Below, one piece after another: positions 47,304-60,200 of a stretch of 64,000 nucleotides of DNA. Origin of the DNA: Pocillopora verrucosa (Eukaryota; Cnidaria; Anthozoa; Scleractinia; Pocilloporidae). The notes under the pieces are model-generated. The model was given only the letters and a program-made list of their open reading frames with translations. It ran no database searches and was not told where the DNA came from. The translations under genes were made by a program, and so were the position numbers. Each line of letters starts with the position of its first letter. Positions within the stretch are counted from its first letter, which is position 1. The stretch spans positions 13,034,940 through 13,098,939 of the forward strand of contig NC_089313.1 of NCBI RefSeq assembly GCF_036669915.1, written 5' to 3'.

Positions 47304-47514
47304 TAACCCTTTAACTCCCCAAAGTGATTAACATGTAATTTCTCCCTGTAATATCTAAACATTATCCAGCAAACAAGTCATGAGAATACACAAACATATC
47401 GGGTAGAAGTTGTTATCTCGATCTAACACCAAATTCTCGTAACTTATTTCCAAGGAAAAGTGTAGCAGCTAGAGGGGAGAATTGACAATCAGATCTTGGG
47501 AGTTAAAGGGTTTT
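47304..47514 (-). repeat. short inverted-repeat element, family M2, best-preserved ends
   Basis: Starts TTAACCCTTTAACTCCCCA and ends TCTTGGGAGTTAAAGGGTT, a nearly perfect inverted repeat of ~16 bp. Interior: AACATTATCCAGCAAACAAG and TAGAGGGGAGAATTGACAAT. Confidence 0.8.
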
Positions 47515-48502
47515 AAAAATAGCTAGAACTCTATTGGAGAATAGGTAGCGGAAATAGTGTGAAAAGCTTAAGAAGATCTTGAAAAACTTTGACAGTTGTC
47601 GTCTTTCTGTTGCCTACAGCAGAAGCGATGTTATTAACTCGTTGAATCAAGGCTACTAAGGCAGAGTGATTTCTGCGAGTCAAACTGATTACCGCTCACA
47701 ACAATGTAATGAATTTAAAATTCAACATACGCGGATTGTAGGCTACTTTTTCGCAAAGTTTAGAAAAGGCGAAAAGAATGGAGATAGATCATTGATTTTC
47801 AAACCTTTCAGGATCACCAGATTTAAAAAACGGAAAAAAACCTTCGATATTTGAAGGGGGTCCGGGAAATACCCACTACCTAAAAGGAGGTTAGGGCTCG
47901 CGTGGTTTAATGGTTCTCATGGGGATGTTGTCAACTCCAAGGGCTTTGTAAGAAGTAAATCAGGTTGCTTAAATCAGAAGAGTAATCGCAGTAAATATGG
48001 CTGTCTCATATCAGTTATCCGGCTTATTGTCTTCTTAAGCCCTTTGAAACAAATAGATTTATCAATTAAAAGGGTATTTCTCTTCCGTGATTAAGATGTA
48101 ACTTAAACCTTTGTATGGATTAGTTTCCTGTCTGTGTCAACACCGTACAATCAAGGGGAACCGCTGAGCGTATCTTCCTTTTTGTAGCATAATGGATCAG
48201 TTATTCAGTACATTTGCGTATACAATGTCATTTAGATCCACTTTTTTTGTAAGCACCGAATATATGCGTTTCTTGCAGGTAATCAAATGATTCCGGGTGC
48301 ATTTTGGAATTCATGAGCACGAAACAAAATTTTCATTTACGAACAATTTGTGGTCTTTGAATAAACTGAACAACTCATGAGTGGCTGTGAATTCCAATTC
48401 TACGGGAAATAATTGGATCACTTGTTATAAATGAACCTTTAATCTCAACTTTTGTGCTATTTTCTGATTTGTTATTTTCAGTTTGTGTTTGCTTGACGTG
48501 CT

Positions 48503-48705
48503 TTAACCCTTTACGCCGTAACATCAAAATACTTTTTCTCTTCACTGTTCTCTATACATTTCCTAAGGTGTTGACAAGGAGAATTTCTTGAACGATCAAG
48601 AGCTTATTTAGTTTGCGATCATTTCCTTTATTCTCCTGACCCTAAGGTTTGATTCAGGGTTGATATTGTAAGGAGGAATTACCTGAATGCTGGTTAAGAG
48701 AATGT
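48503..48705 (-). repeat. short inverted-repeat element, family M1
   Basis: Starts TTTAACCCTTTACGCCGTAA and reads ACAAGGAGAATTTCTTGAAC and TTTGATTCAGGGTTGATATT. Confidence 0.7.
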
Positions 48706-49479
48706 AAAAAGATTGGTTGTTAATGTGGGATTTGACAATTTATGGGAACTGTTTCATTTAAATAGGAAAGCGCGTTATATTAATTCTCCTACTGGGCTGG
48801 AGTCGCCAATCCCCCTCCAAATTTCCTTACAAAGAAGCTAAGGTCATCAATTTTCCTCTGCAAAGCTTCTCTGTTCCAAGTAAAGTTTCTTAATTCTCTA
48901 TCTCGGACGGGAGAGATTCTTCTAAGAATTGTTTAGTTCTCAAAGAGTAGATATACGAATTAAAGTACCAAATACGTTTTTACGAAAAAATGTACCGCCA
49001 ATAAGCTTTATTAAAAATCGATAAATGCACCGCTTAAAATTAACAAACACCCCAGGCTTAATAAATGTAATCAAATGAGGGGTGAATAAATTACGAGTTA
49101 TTTGCTACGTGCAGGTAATGGATATAATTCTCTTCCGATTCCATCCTCGTTCGTGGTGAAATTTTATAGATTTTATGGGAACAGGAAACAACAGCATTAC
49201 TAGTCTTGAAATTTGTTCAGAGCTCTTAAAGAGTTAGAAAGCCTCAAGAACTGTGCTTATTTCTCAAAAAGTTAAAAAGCTATTTTGTTAAGTATTGCCT
49301 ATCAGGGATACACAAATTCAGTCAAACGCGCAAAGTCTTCATTTGCAATGTACCACCACATTGAGTTTTCTAATCCTTTGTTCCTGGCCCACTTACAGTT
49401 TTTCATTTCATAGTTTCATACACTTGTCATTAACTCATGGCCATCAACTTATCTGAGCTCTATTGTCTCTGAGTGGAAT

Positions 49480-49671
49480 TATGTTCAATTCTTTTACCGA
49501 CCAGGAAGTTTTACACATTTCCCAAGGTACTGGCAAGGTGAATTTTTTTAACAGTTAAGAGCTTCTTTGGTTCGTGATCATTTCCTTTAATCTTGGGACC
49601 TTGATGCTTGATTTAAGGGGATTTTGTAAGGAGAAATTAGATGCCGGTCACTCTTAGGGGTCAAGGGGTTG
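49480..49671 (-). repeat. short inverted-repeat element, family M1
   Basis: Reads AAGGTACTGGCAAGGTGAAT, GTGATCATTTCCTTTAATCT and ends CACTCTTAGGGGTCAAGGGG. The left end is eroded. Confidence 0.65.
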
Positions 49672-51463
49672 AGAGAATGTGAAAAGATTGGTAGAGATTA
49701 TGGGATTTGACTTCTCCTGTGTTCTCGCGAGTAAATCTTCTGTTTTACCTTTTTTTTTTCTCGTCTTTTGGGCAGTTTCGTTCCTTGAACTTTTTTTTTT
49801 CTCGGCTGTGGTTTCAACAAAAAGCAGTTGTGTGAGTTAATCCTCCCGACCAAAGCTTAACATTTTTTTTTCGGTCTGCCATAGTGCTGTAGATTTTATG
49901 TCACATTAAGACTATATTGTGATAATTATCTTTAATCTCATCGAGAGGCTTGCAACTTTCCCTGGAAGTGAAAATGTAAAGTTTTTCCTACTTCGACCAA
50001 GCACGAACTTGAGAAGATAAAGCGCGGTACCGAGATACTATCATGCGACTCGCTGTTGATATAACGCTTGTTCGTAGTCCACTTGAAATAAGGCGTGGGA
50101 AAAGGAAATGTTATCAGCGGGAAAAGTAATCAGTATATGAATCGCCACAGGGTGATAATAACTTATTTCATAGCTGGCAGTGATATAAGAGTTGAAGTCA
50201 CCTTTGATGTCAGCCATCATTAGATTTTATGTTCCCTTATCTTATCACCGAATTACAAGACAGAATTTAATCAACTTCGTGTCAAACTGAGAAGATGCGA
50301 AATGCCCGGCAAAACCTGAATATCTTCGAGTCACCGATAATAACAAAAAAATGTTTCATCTTTCTTAGACTAAAATTCAAAACAATTTGAGTATCCTGGT
50401 AACAAATTGGTTTCTTTTTCACATATATACGAAACGTGTTTATATTACAATGACTGTAATTTGTTCTGAGAATTGTGCAGGTGCACCTATGTTTTCCAGC
50501 GCGTTTGCAACAGCCGCGATGACTATTTTGAGCAATATTTCCTACATTTTTAAGCTAAGAGTACCACTTTTTTATTGACTGAGAAATGTAAAGCTTAAGG
50601 AAGACATTCTGAGTAAGTTCATGAGTCGAAATTTGACAGGGAGATTTTACTCAAGTATTAAATTCTTTTTCTTGTATATAATTCGGCAAAGATTAGTACA
50701 ATTAATTGTTTTTTCCTAAAAAACTCATTAAAACTAATTGGCCACAGAATACAAATTCAAAGCTAACTAAACTTTTTGAGTTATGATTGTCGTCAGGAAA
50801 AATAATGAAATAGCTATTTTTAATAAATCCTAGAAGAATTAGGAAACTCGTTTGAGTCAGTAGATCAGATATACATTGGTCTACTTCCATAGCTTACCGC
50901 ATTTTCTTATCTCCAGTTTTAAACCTAAATTACTTTGAGCTCCAGTTTATATCCTGTGATGCCACAACATTTTTCTTAATGAAAATATCCGTTTTCCTTC
51001 CTGAGCTATTAATTGTTGACCAAGAGTTGATCCCGGCATTACGAATCAAAGACAAGTTCCTTAGATAACAAAATGGAAACGAAAAAATTTAGTGAATAAG
51101 AAGCGTTTTCTTTTAGCCCTATTTGACATTTGGTTGTTCATTCCGATTTCAATTTGCAGTCATGAAAAATGAAAGGAGGATTGAAAGTAACGATAACGTT
51201 AAACAAATCATTTATGGCTAGAAACTTTCATTCTGAAGGAGTAGGAGGACGTAGAATGTGTATTGAAGCCAACATGAAGTAAAATTGTCTTTCTGACTTT
51301 ATTGAACGTTTTTTTTTTTTAACAAAATCTTAATTCACAGCTAACAAAAATGAAAACAAATAGTTGATACACCAAAAAAAATTTTTTTTCAATTATTTTT
51401 GTGGTAAGAAACCTGCATCGTCAAGAAAATTAAAAATAAACTAAGATTGGATATCTAATGACT

Positions 51464-52481
51464 TCAAACTGAATTGATAGTTTCTTGTGTTTTACTCACG
51501 TTGAAAGCTAAATCGTGAATGTTGCTCTTTGTAATGGAACTGTGTGAGTCCATAACACCACTTGGACCATCTTTTTCTAAAGGAACAACTTGGACGAGTC
51601 TGGATTTTTTCTTAATTCCTCGTTGAAATAAAAGCATAAGCCCGTGCCTAAAATTCGGAACTCGCCACGCATACAAACCCGGGTTTATTCCCGACGAGAA
51701 AAACCCTATCGTTAATGTTACATCTCGCGCGAGAAGAAGCTTTTCTGAGCGACAACTTTCGCAGAACACCAGAACAAAATCTATTATCACACACGGACCC
51801 CAAGCGACAAGGAAAACTAACAGCATGATGAAAACTGTCGTGGATACTCTGCGCTCTCGAGCTACCGTTTTTTTGACGTGGGTGACTTTTTTTCGATCAG
51901 TATAACTTTTCACATTAATCATTTTTTTTCAGTGCGCGCAGCAGCCCATAGTAAGAGATGAGCATTAGTGTTGCTGGTAATAGAACTCCCAAGCCGTAGA
52001 GGTAGATTTGAAAGCTTGCGCTGCGCCATCCGATAAGGGGCAAGATGGAAAAATGGATGGAGAACAACCAGATAACTAATAACGCCAAACGAACGCGATT
52101 CGGCGACGCCAGCGATCGGTATTGAAACGGTCGACAAACGGCGAGAAACCTATCTGCCATCAGGGCAGAGATGTTCGCAATAGAGCAAACACACGAGAGA
52201 ACGGCGAAGATGAAATAGCTAAAGAGAACACCATGGTTATTAGTCCAATAACTCGCCGCGTTTATAGGTTCCACAGTGATCCCAACGAGGATATCCGCCA
52301 CAGCCAAGCTGATCACAAAATAGGAGTTAGACACTCGACGAAGTTTCTTACCTGGGTCTAAGATATACACAATAAAAACCAACACGTTTCCGACAACAGT
52401 GTAAAATCCAAAAATGAGAAAGACGATCGCTAACGCCTCATTGGGAGTCAGGAGATATCCCTCGTAATACATGAACATCAT
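51464..52481 (-). CDS. class A GPCR, intronless, copy 2, one frameshift
   Basis: Paralog of GPCR 1. The first frame (52481-51915) gives TM1-TM5: VVGNVLV, LAVADILVG, ADRFLAV (DRY replaced by DRF), SYYGLLRALKK, then a stop two codons later. The second frame (from 51922 on) gives the third loop, TM6 (AWGPCVIIDF) and TM7 (GINPGLYAWRV, so NPxxY kept), plus a longer cytoplasmic tail than copy 1, ending ETINSV. The break coincides with a run of eight A (minus strand, 51929-51922); one base less would make the frames continuous. Everything else is conserved, so a homopolymer sequencing error, a fresh allele-level mutation or a recent pseudogene are all possible. Like copy 1 it lacks Asp 3.32 and Cys 3.25. 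Confidence 0.85.
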
Positions 52482-54436
52482 CAGCCCGGCGAAAGACTTG
52501 AGACATCAATCCAAGCTCCTCAACCGACAGCCGCTCGAAAGCCAATGTTTAATCGTTTTGTTGTAAATTAAACTCCACGATGAAAATAACTCCGTTTGGA
52601 GTCTGTAGTTCACGGTATGACGGGGCTTTAAGTTAATTATCCACCAAAACAGTTTCTTTATCACGCCTTTGTTCACAAACCGATAGGATCTTCACAGGAA
52701 GTTGACTCTCTCACAAACCGTAAGTGAATCTCCCGAAGTGATGTGTAAGTCATTCACATAACTCTCTTGTTTTGTGAAAAACAATTAGGAAGCGTTTGAC
52801 AGAGTCATTATTTTTGTGATGTATTTGGACAGGTGTCATGTCGGAAAGTCCACTCCACTCTCAACTCGTTAACTCTCAAGATCAGATGCACGATTCCTAA
52901 GTTTGACTTCCATTTATATCCTTGTAAATTAGTGCAGAGAATTCGGTCGTACATCAATAAAGATAAAACCCTCTAGCTGGTAAGTTTTTCTATTCTTATC
53001 ATCTGATTAACGGATAATGCACTGATATGGAGAAGTTGTATGTTGATCTCGTCTAAAAGTGCTCGGTCGAGGTGATAACATGCCTCAAAAGACGTAGCGT
53101 CGTAACCCAAAATATTTCGACCTGATGACTTGATCAAAGACTCTATGAAATAGGTGTTGGATCAGATCTCATTCAGACATCTCCGATCACTTGAACCAAG
53201 AGAGAAACGCTTGATAAGAATATTTTAAAAAATCGAGAAAGTGTTTCGAAAATATGAAGTTTCGCTTTGTTTGCATTTGATTAAAAACCTTCCTTTTTTT
53301 TTCGGAAAAGTATAGCAAAAAAAACCATCCTTTCTAATGATTCAAGATTAAAGGACTCCCGATAAACTGAAGCCAAAGGCAAGGTGTTAAAACACAGTGA
53401 TTTTAATTACCATAAACGACCGAAAAACACTACAAAAGGTATATATTACCATTTTAAAACAGACTTACTCAATAAAAATATACCTGAAGAAGGATACCGT
53501 TGTCGGAAAAATTCTTTTTTTGAGAGAGGGATGCAAGGCAAAAATTGAATGAATTTTCATGTTTTTCCCAAGTTCAGAGCAAGAGTAAGAGCGCCCATTA
53601 ATTTTTTCGCAATTTTTTTTTTTCAAATGGTCTTGTGTTTGGACTGCCCAGACAAACAAAAACGCACGACAACAAAAGCGTTCTCCCCGTTGCCTTATAA
53701 AACGACATGTTTAAATTAATGTAATATGTTAATGTCAAGCTTCCAAACCTGACGATTTTGTCAGCCAGAACAGAGGAGTCAATCAAAGCCTTACTAGTTT
53801 TAATCGATTTCTATGCAAAGAAAAACATGCTAAATTCACAGCTCTTGTTTTGCTGAGACACTTGTAAATGCATAATTATGGAAAATGGACGTAAAAGCGA
53901 GAAATGGTGTGTTAGAGTTTACTCTGAATGTGAAATTAATCTTTCATCTTGAAAAGAAAACAACAAAATGTACGCTACATAATTAAAGAAATTAAGTGCT
54001 TCAAGTCTTTCTACATAAAACTTCACCAGTTAAAAAAAAAAAGCAACATCAACTTGGTAGAGCAGAAAAAATTTATGATGTGCTGTTGGAATGGTAACAA
54101 CAAGTTCATTTGCAGAATTGAAATCGAAAGAGGAGAATACCTTATGTTAATGTCATTAATATCCGAGATAGACAGAAGGTAAACTACATCAGTTGAAGCC
54201 ATATGTCAATTATTTGGTGTATTTAAAAACAGAGCACAAGGCTTTCCAATGCAGCGTTTTTCTGTTTTACACTGTTTCTGCTGATTAAAAAACCGTGGAC
54301 ATCTGCACTGCCATTCCACGCTTTCAAGGGCCAATATTTTTCATTTTCTTCCACGTACCGAGTTGTCTCGCGTAAACACTAAGAATTGAGCGTCATATTC
54401 TAAGTTTATTTACGAAGGAATACAGGACAAATTAAT
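52482..54436. other. intergenic DNA upstream of GPCR 2
   Basis: Must contain the promoter of the minus-strand GPCR; no motif stands out. An M2 element lies at 52862-53065. No exon is supported. Confidence 0.4.
52862..53065 (+). repeat. short inverted-repeat element, family M2
   Basis: Begins ACTCGTTAACTCTCAAGATC and shares CTTGTAAATTAGTGCAGAGA and GGATAATGCACTGATATGGA with other M2 copies. More diverged than most. Confidence 0.6.
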
Positions 54437-54440
54437 TTAA

Positions 54441-55791
54441 GGTTACTTCCCACCTAAGAGGCCGAAAAATTGTTTTTCTTCTATTTGACTAAACTGAATT
54501 CAAACATCTTAGCTGACGTATGTTCAAATAAAAGTTATTAAATCCGGAAGGTATCATAATCTCGTATCTTGGCGAATCCCTTGGGGAAATCTTCGCAGCA
54601 ACCGCTCATCTTGGGGCTCGTTTTTCATGTTATTTGCACATTTTGTTTACATCGCGCATTTGACGGGAAGCTCTTTACCTATGGGAAAATCGGCTTTGCT
54701 TATGGATAAATCAAAAGCAGAAGAAATTCCTTGGTGAAAAAATTGGGGGAAAAAAAGCAGGCCTAATGAAAAGAGAAAGAGTACCATTCTGTTAAAAAAG
54801 GAAAAAAATCCTTAGTGAAAGCGACTGGTACTGGCGGAGCTCCAAGCTGGCGTCCAGATTCCGAACAAAGAAGTCGCCGTCAAACCAAAATTTGTGATAC
54901 ATAATGTTAAAAACGAGGTTTCCTTTTATTTATGCAAGTACCAGCCTTGATACAAAATAATTAGCGATCGCCTCAAGTCGTAATTTTGAAAGCTGTATGT
55001 CGATTCTTTGTCTTACTTCTCGGCACATTTTCCGGTTTTTTCATGTTTGCCGCCAGTTTTTCCTTTGCCTTTGGCAACTTTGCCCATTATTGTGTTATCT
55101 TCTTAAACGCTCTACAAAGGGATCGAGATAAAAAAAAAAAAAAACGACGTGTTTGCAATGGGTTGCTTTTCCCTGGAAATCGTGATTCATCGTCAGCGAC
55201 GCCAGGAGGTCCCGTTGTCCTATTGGTTTGCCGTTTCAGGAGGCAAGATCATTAATCTCCTGGCGAGGCGCGAGTTGTTTACGAACGTATATTAGCTAAA
55301 ATCTCGCATTTGATTTTGGGAGGAACACAACCACTTTAGGCAAATTTATAGGGTATTTAGATTTCACCGATTTCAGTCAAATTTCGCCGAAACATTCCAG
55401 GAATAATGGCTAACGAAAACGTGTCGGAAAAATTTTGATATTTGAAATATTTGTCCCGTGGCATCTATTTGCTCTACACGCCTCGCATATTTTTAGCTAC
55501 TCCAACTTAGATGCCGATATCTGGACAACCAATCAGAATATCGAAAAGGCTTGGCACATGGTAGTTGATGGATGCCTTGTGAATAAGACTCTGCAGCCAT
55601 TTTGCTCGTGCTGTGGCATCCGATACCCGATAAATAAAAAAAAGAGCCCTCAGTCGTTTCACACCTTACCGGCTCCTGACACTTCCTGACAGAAAAACCC
55701 GCTTAAATTGTATTTTCATCGTAAACTGCAGTTATTGAGCTTTTCTCCGGCGTATAGTTTGCTAGGACACCCTTGAAGGTGCGAAATAACC
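54441..55791. mobile_element. piggyBac-like non-autonomous DNA transposon, copy B
   Basis: Left end GGTTACTTCCCACCT preceded by TTAA (54437-54440); right end AGGTGCGAAATAACC followed by TTGA (55792-55795, one change from TTAA). Long stretches match copy A in the same orientation, for example AAAGAGTACCATTC, CAAAGAAGTCGC, TTGCCTTTGGCAACT and ATATCGAAAA. Copy B is 1351 bp and differs from A by many substitutions and indels. Its open frames (54986-55255 and 55435-55689, plus) are not shared intact with A and show no transposase motifs. Confidence 0.75.
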
Positions 55792-56120
55792 TTGATTCTG
55801 GAGAGGTTCAGATCAGAAAGTAAGAAAGTTATTTTCATCGCAGGATATCCGATTTTATTTTTAACTGAAACCATATCAAAAGCAAAATGAATTTCAATGA
55901 ACTTCAATGATAACACACGATAACACGTTATCATGACACACATATTTTCAATTCACCGTAAGTTCTAGGCCACGTCTAGTCCAGATCGTAGTTGAGTTCC
56001 AGATGTATTACTTTTGGGTGATGCCCTCTTCTCAATTACTTCTATAATTTCGCGCACGGAAATGGATGGAAAGTGGAGAGAAGAAGTCTTTTTCACTTCC
56101 TTTTGTCGAAGAGGAACAAT

Positions 56121-56320
56121 AGTTAACCCTTTAAACCCATTGAATGACGAGCATCTAATTTCTCCCTACAATATCAGCTCTGAATCAGACATTCAGGTCA
56201 TGAGAATGAAGAAAATGATGCCCAACAGAAGAAGCGTGTGATCAGTAAACAAATTCTCCTAGTCAACACCTTAAGAAATGTATAAAGACCAGTATGGAGA
56301 ATCCAAAAGGTTTTAACGGC
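56121..56320 (+). repeat. short inverted-repeat element, family M1
   Basis: Starts AGTTAACCCTTTAAACCCAT and reads GAGCATCTAATTTCTCCCTA, GGTCATGAGAATGAAGAAAA and AGTATGGAGAATCCAAAAGG. Confidence 0.7.
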
Positions 56321-56539
56321 CAAATTTACTGAAAATAGCTCCCAGCGGGATTTTGTGGTTGCGAAAGAATAGTCTATAGCAAATCTCCAACAACTACAAT
56401 CTTGCGCCAACTTCATGCAATATGAAATTCCCTGAGGCTGCTTCAATAGATTTTCGGAATTCTTCCTTAGAGCGATGACTTAAAAATTTCAATCGAGTCC
56501 TTTCGTATCGTTTCTTTACTTAAAGAGATTTGTCTAACT

Positions 56540-56655
56540 GAAATTGCAACTAGCTGGTTGACTTAAGTTATTGATAATGTTCTTCATGCAAACAAGTAAA
56601 ATTAGCGCTCAAGTAGTGAAAAGTCCATAATCCTTCGGAAGCACTACACACAGGC
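56540..56655 (+). repeat. dispersed ~120 bp repeat, copy 2
   Basis: GAAATTGCAACTAGCTGG ... TTCTTCATGCAAACA ... GTGAAAAGTCCATAATCCTT, matching 11430-11555. Confidence 0.6.
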
Positions 56656-56795
56656 GGTGAATATTACTTCACCATGAGGAGAATATTAAAAAGTAGCCTG
56701 CAGAAACTTCAGTGATTACCGCGAACGTCAAACAACTGATCATTCAATTGACACACACAGCACAGACAACAACAGCTTTTATATTTCAAAATGTC

Positions 56796-56801
56796 TTTAT
56801 T
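56796..56801 (-). terminator. candidate poly(A) signal of the secreted repeat-protein gene
   Basis: AATAAA on the minus strand about 420 bases beyond the TAG stop at 57220. It was picked because the 3' UTR would be of ordinary length; nearer weak variants cannot be excluded. Confidence 0.35.
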
Positions 56802-57219
56802 TGATCAAAGAAAGTTTTCGACTCAAACACGAAATTTCACGGTTAATATTCGATCCCCTTAAGAACTTTACCGCAGATACAAAATAAGACTGAGAAAATC
56901 ACCGAGCTCGTTGTCGTCGGCAAAGAGGACGACACTTGATGACGAGAAACCCACCCAAAAAAAACAAAAACAAAAAGATCGAAAACGTGTTTACAACTGC
57001 AACAAAGAGTTCACCAAAATTCATAAATGCTTCGTCGCGTAATTTGCTCCTCAGTAGGCATCAATTGGGACAAGAGTGCCTCAGAACTGTTCATAATCAG
57101 ATATACCTATATTGAACCCATGGAACCCCATGAAATAATATGTATATATAAATTAACTATGTAAATCAAAACGTTATGAGTGAAAAAACAAGGCGAGAAC
57201 CTCAAGGCTGATTTTTCTC

Positions 57220-60200
57220 CTAGTTAAGACCTCTGCTCTTTTTCCACAACTTCCACAGGGAGGATCTTCCTTGCTTCAAGATCTGCTTCATTTTGCGTTT
57301 TTTGCGCTCGGACAGGAGGCGCGAGAAAAAACGGGGCTCTTCTTCTTTTTTTCCGACACCGCCATCGGCGGCATTGCTTTCGCTGAACTCGCCGGTGATC
57401 GGAGCTTCGCTTGGCTCACCGGTGAACGGAATTTCTGTCGGCTCAGGCTCCTCGGGTTGCAGTTGTCGTACTTTTACATTCAGAATTTCTGCCAGAGACC
57501 TAAGGAGAAAACAAAAAAGATCTGGTTACAGTATGTTGTTGCCATATTTAGTTATTTAACAGCGAGTACCAAGGTGGGTCATGAAACCTCATCCGAGGGT
57601 TTGAAATATAAATCACACGTTATTTGTGTTTATTTTTGAATACAAAGTTCCATGAAAACGTATCCTTCTCATATCCCCTATATACTGTTTGCAAAATGAG
57701 CGAATACTTCAGTTATCTCTCTTACTTTATGACATCCTTGACAGTCGTTTTTATGTCTTTCAATTGTTTCCAAGGTTTCTCGGGAAGGCTGGAGACCAGT
57801 CTTTCTTCAAGATCAGTAATTTCCGATTTGGCTTGTTCGAGTTGTTCAGTGGTCATTTGAGTGAACTTCACCCATTGCTGTAAAGAAAAATACTCCGTAA
57901 TTACACACCTATGTAACTCCGGGACATATTTATTTATACATATCTTTCTCATGAGACATGCACCAGACCTTGGACCAATGCAGCCTTATGCAAAACTGAC
58001 AACAAATTATCGCTTTTCCGGTGCTTTATACATTCTCCATACTGGTCTCTATACATTTCGCAAGGTGTCGAAAAGGAGAATATGTTTGACAATCAAGAAC
58101 TATTTAAGTCGGCGATCATTTCCTACATTCTCAAGACCTTCACATTTGATTCAAGGGTAACACGATGGGGAGAAATAAGAGGTCAAAAATCTCAGGGATT
58201 AAAGGTTTCATGCAGTATGGTCGTTTCTATATTGAGTTTTTCAGGCTCCTCGTGATATTTTTCATTTCTAATTGTTCTTTGTGATCTCTTTGGTGTTGGT
58301 TCTATAGCTAACGTATTCCATCCAAACGGGTTCTTTTGCACTAGAACTTTTTTTTAGTAAATGTCTAAGAAGCAAATTTTATACCCAAAAGAAGAGTTAA
58401 AACAACTCTAATATAGAAACAACAAAGGGTTACACTGACCTCCTCTGCCTTTTCACGCAATTTGTCTTTGTTCTCCCTCCAGATTTTCCTGAATTTTTCT
58501 TGGCCCTCGCCAGCTTGCTTGTTTATCTCGCCCCAGTATTCTTTCATTTCTTGTTTCTTCTGACGGAAGGCTTGCAGCAGCTGCTCTTTGTTTGTGCCAG
58601 CGTTCTGTTTCATTTCATTCCAGATTTTCTTTTTCATATCTCTCAACTTCTCCATGGCTTGTTCTCCATTCTCAAATAATTTTTTCTGGTTCTCGACCAC
58701 CATTTCCTCTACGTTTCCTTTCATTTCCTCGGCACGTTGGCTTGCCTGTTCTCTCAGTTCTCTTAACTTCTCCATGGCTTGTTCTCCATTCTCAAACAAC
58801 TTTTTCTTATTTTCCTCCACCATTTCCTCCACGTTTCCTCTCATTTCCTCGGCCTGTTGGCTTGCCTGTTCTTTCAGTTCTCTCAACTTCTCCATGGCTT
58901 GTTCTCCATTCTCGAGAAATTTTTTCTTATTTTCCTCCACCATTTCTTCCACGTTTCCCTTCATTTCCTCGGCACGTTGGCTTGCCTGTTCTTTCAGTTC
59001 TTCGAACTTCTCCTTGGCTTGTTCTCCTGTTTCTTGCAGTGTTTGTTTCATCTCCTCAGCACGGTTGGTGGCCTGTTCTCCAAGTTCTCTCAGCTTCGCA
59101 GCAGCTTGTTCTCCTGTTTCCTGGAGAGATTTCTTCTTCTCTTCCAAAGTTTCTTCAACGCTTCCTTTTAGTTTCTGGGCACGTTGGGCTACCTGATCTT
59201 TCAGTTCCCTCAACTTCTCCGCCGCTTCCATTCCAGATCCTTCCACAGTTTCTTGCACTTCCCCAGCGCGCCTGCTGATCTCTTCTTTCATCTGCCTCAA
59301 CTTTTCCACCGCTTGTTCTCCCGATTCTAGCAATGAGTTCTTTTTCTCTTCAGTGCGTCTGCCAACCTCCTGAAAAACTTCCTGTCCAATTTCTTTGGCT
59401 TTTTCAAAAGCTTCGCCATACTCGAAAGAGGGGAGCGAGAATCCGAAAACTTTCGGAGATAAAATATTAAATGCGACGATAAGTGTCACCACAGTTATAA
59501 GAAACCGACGTTAAGTTTAACAATTCTTAATACAGGAGCATAGATAACCTAAAGCGAGGGACAAGCAGAGAGCAACGCGCGTGTGTCTCGCGCGAAAAAT
59601 GACTGATACATGTCTCATCAAGTGCTATGAAAGAATTTGACGCTGGCAAAACGTTTCCATGCAAGCGCATGTTGGTCTGCCCACGCGCCATATCTTTTTT
59701 ATCTTATAGCGGTCAAAAAAGTCATGCGAGGAAAAATAAAATGAGCGAGGCTGCACAAGGTCTGTGATGCAGCAATAACTATATGTTGAAAATAGTCATT
59801 CGACCAAAAGAGTTCTTCTTACAGCATGACAGTAATAAATTACAGGTTCAAGAACGCGTCAATAATATTTTTTGACTCATGCAGATCGGAATCTATTTCG
59901 AATCTGTAACCTACGAAATAATTAGAAGCTCTCTATTCAACTAAAAATTGATCGCGAAATATCTATTTTAAATGATCAATTAGGACGTAAAAGAAAGTAA
60001 ACCAGGCTCTTTCTATACATGCAAAGTTTTAGTTATTTTCCTAGAGTAAAGTTGCTTTACGGAGCATTGAAATTTTTGCCTGTGCAAGCTTGAACTTCGT
60101 CCCTCGTTCTCTGCGGGGGTTGGTCTTATCTAAGTCCGGACTTTGGCCATTCCGTCATTGCTTTCAGAGTAGTGACAGATTTTTCTTCTGCCCACGATTA

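Larger units (their letters stand above)
44813..51463. other. 6.6 kb between the two GPCRs
   Basis: No exon is supported on either strand. It carries one M2 and two M1 elements (47304-49671). The two GPCRs face each other, so their 3' UTRs lie at the two ends of this stretch. Confidence 0.4.

Noticed and set aside
58588-59278. Long plus-strand open frames (202 and 228 codons) full of Ser, Phe and Leu
   Set aside because: They are the antisense of the repeated minus-strand exon of the secreted protein; repetition of a 120 bp unit keeps several frames open.
59450-59492. Extension of the secreted repeat-protein exon to a GTG start at 59492
   Set aside because: There is no in-frame ATG before the upstream TAA. 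A signal-peptide exon at 62020-62068 with matching phase gives a more plausible start via the CCGAAAG acceptor.
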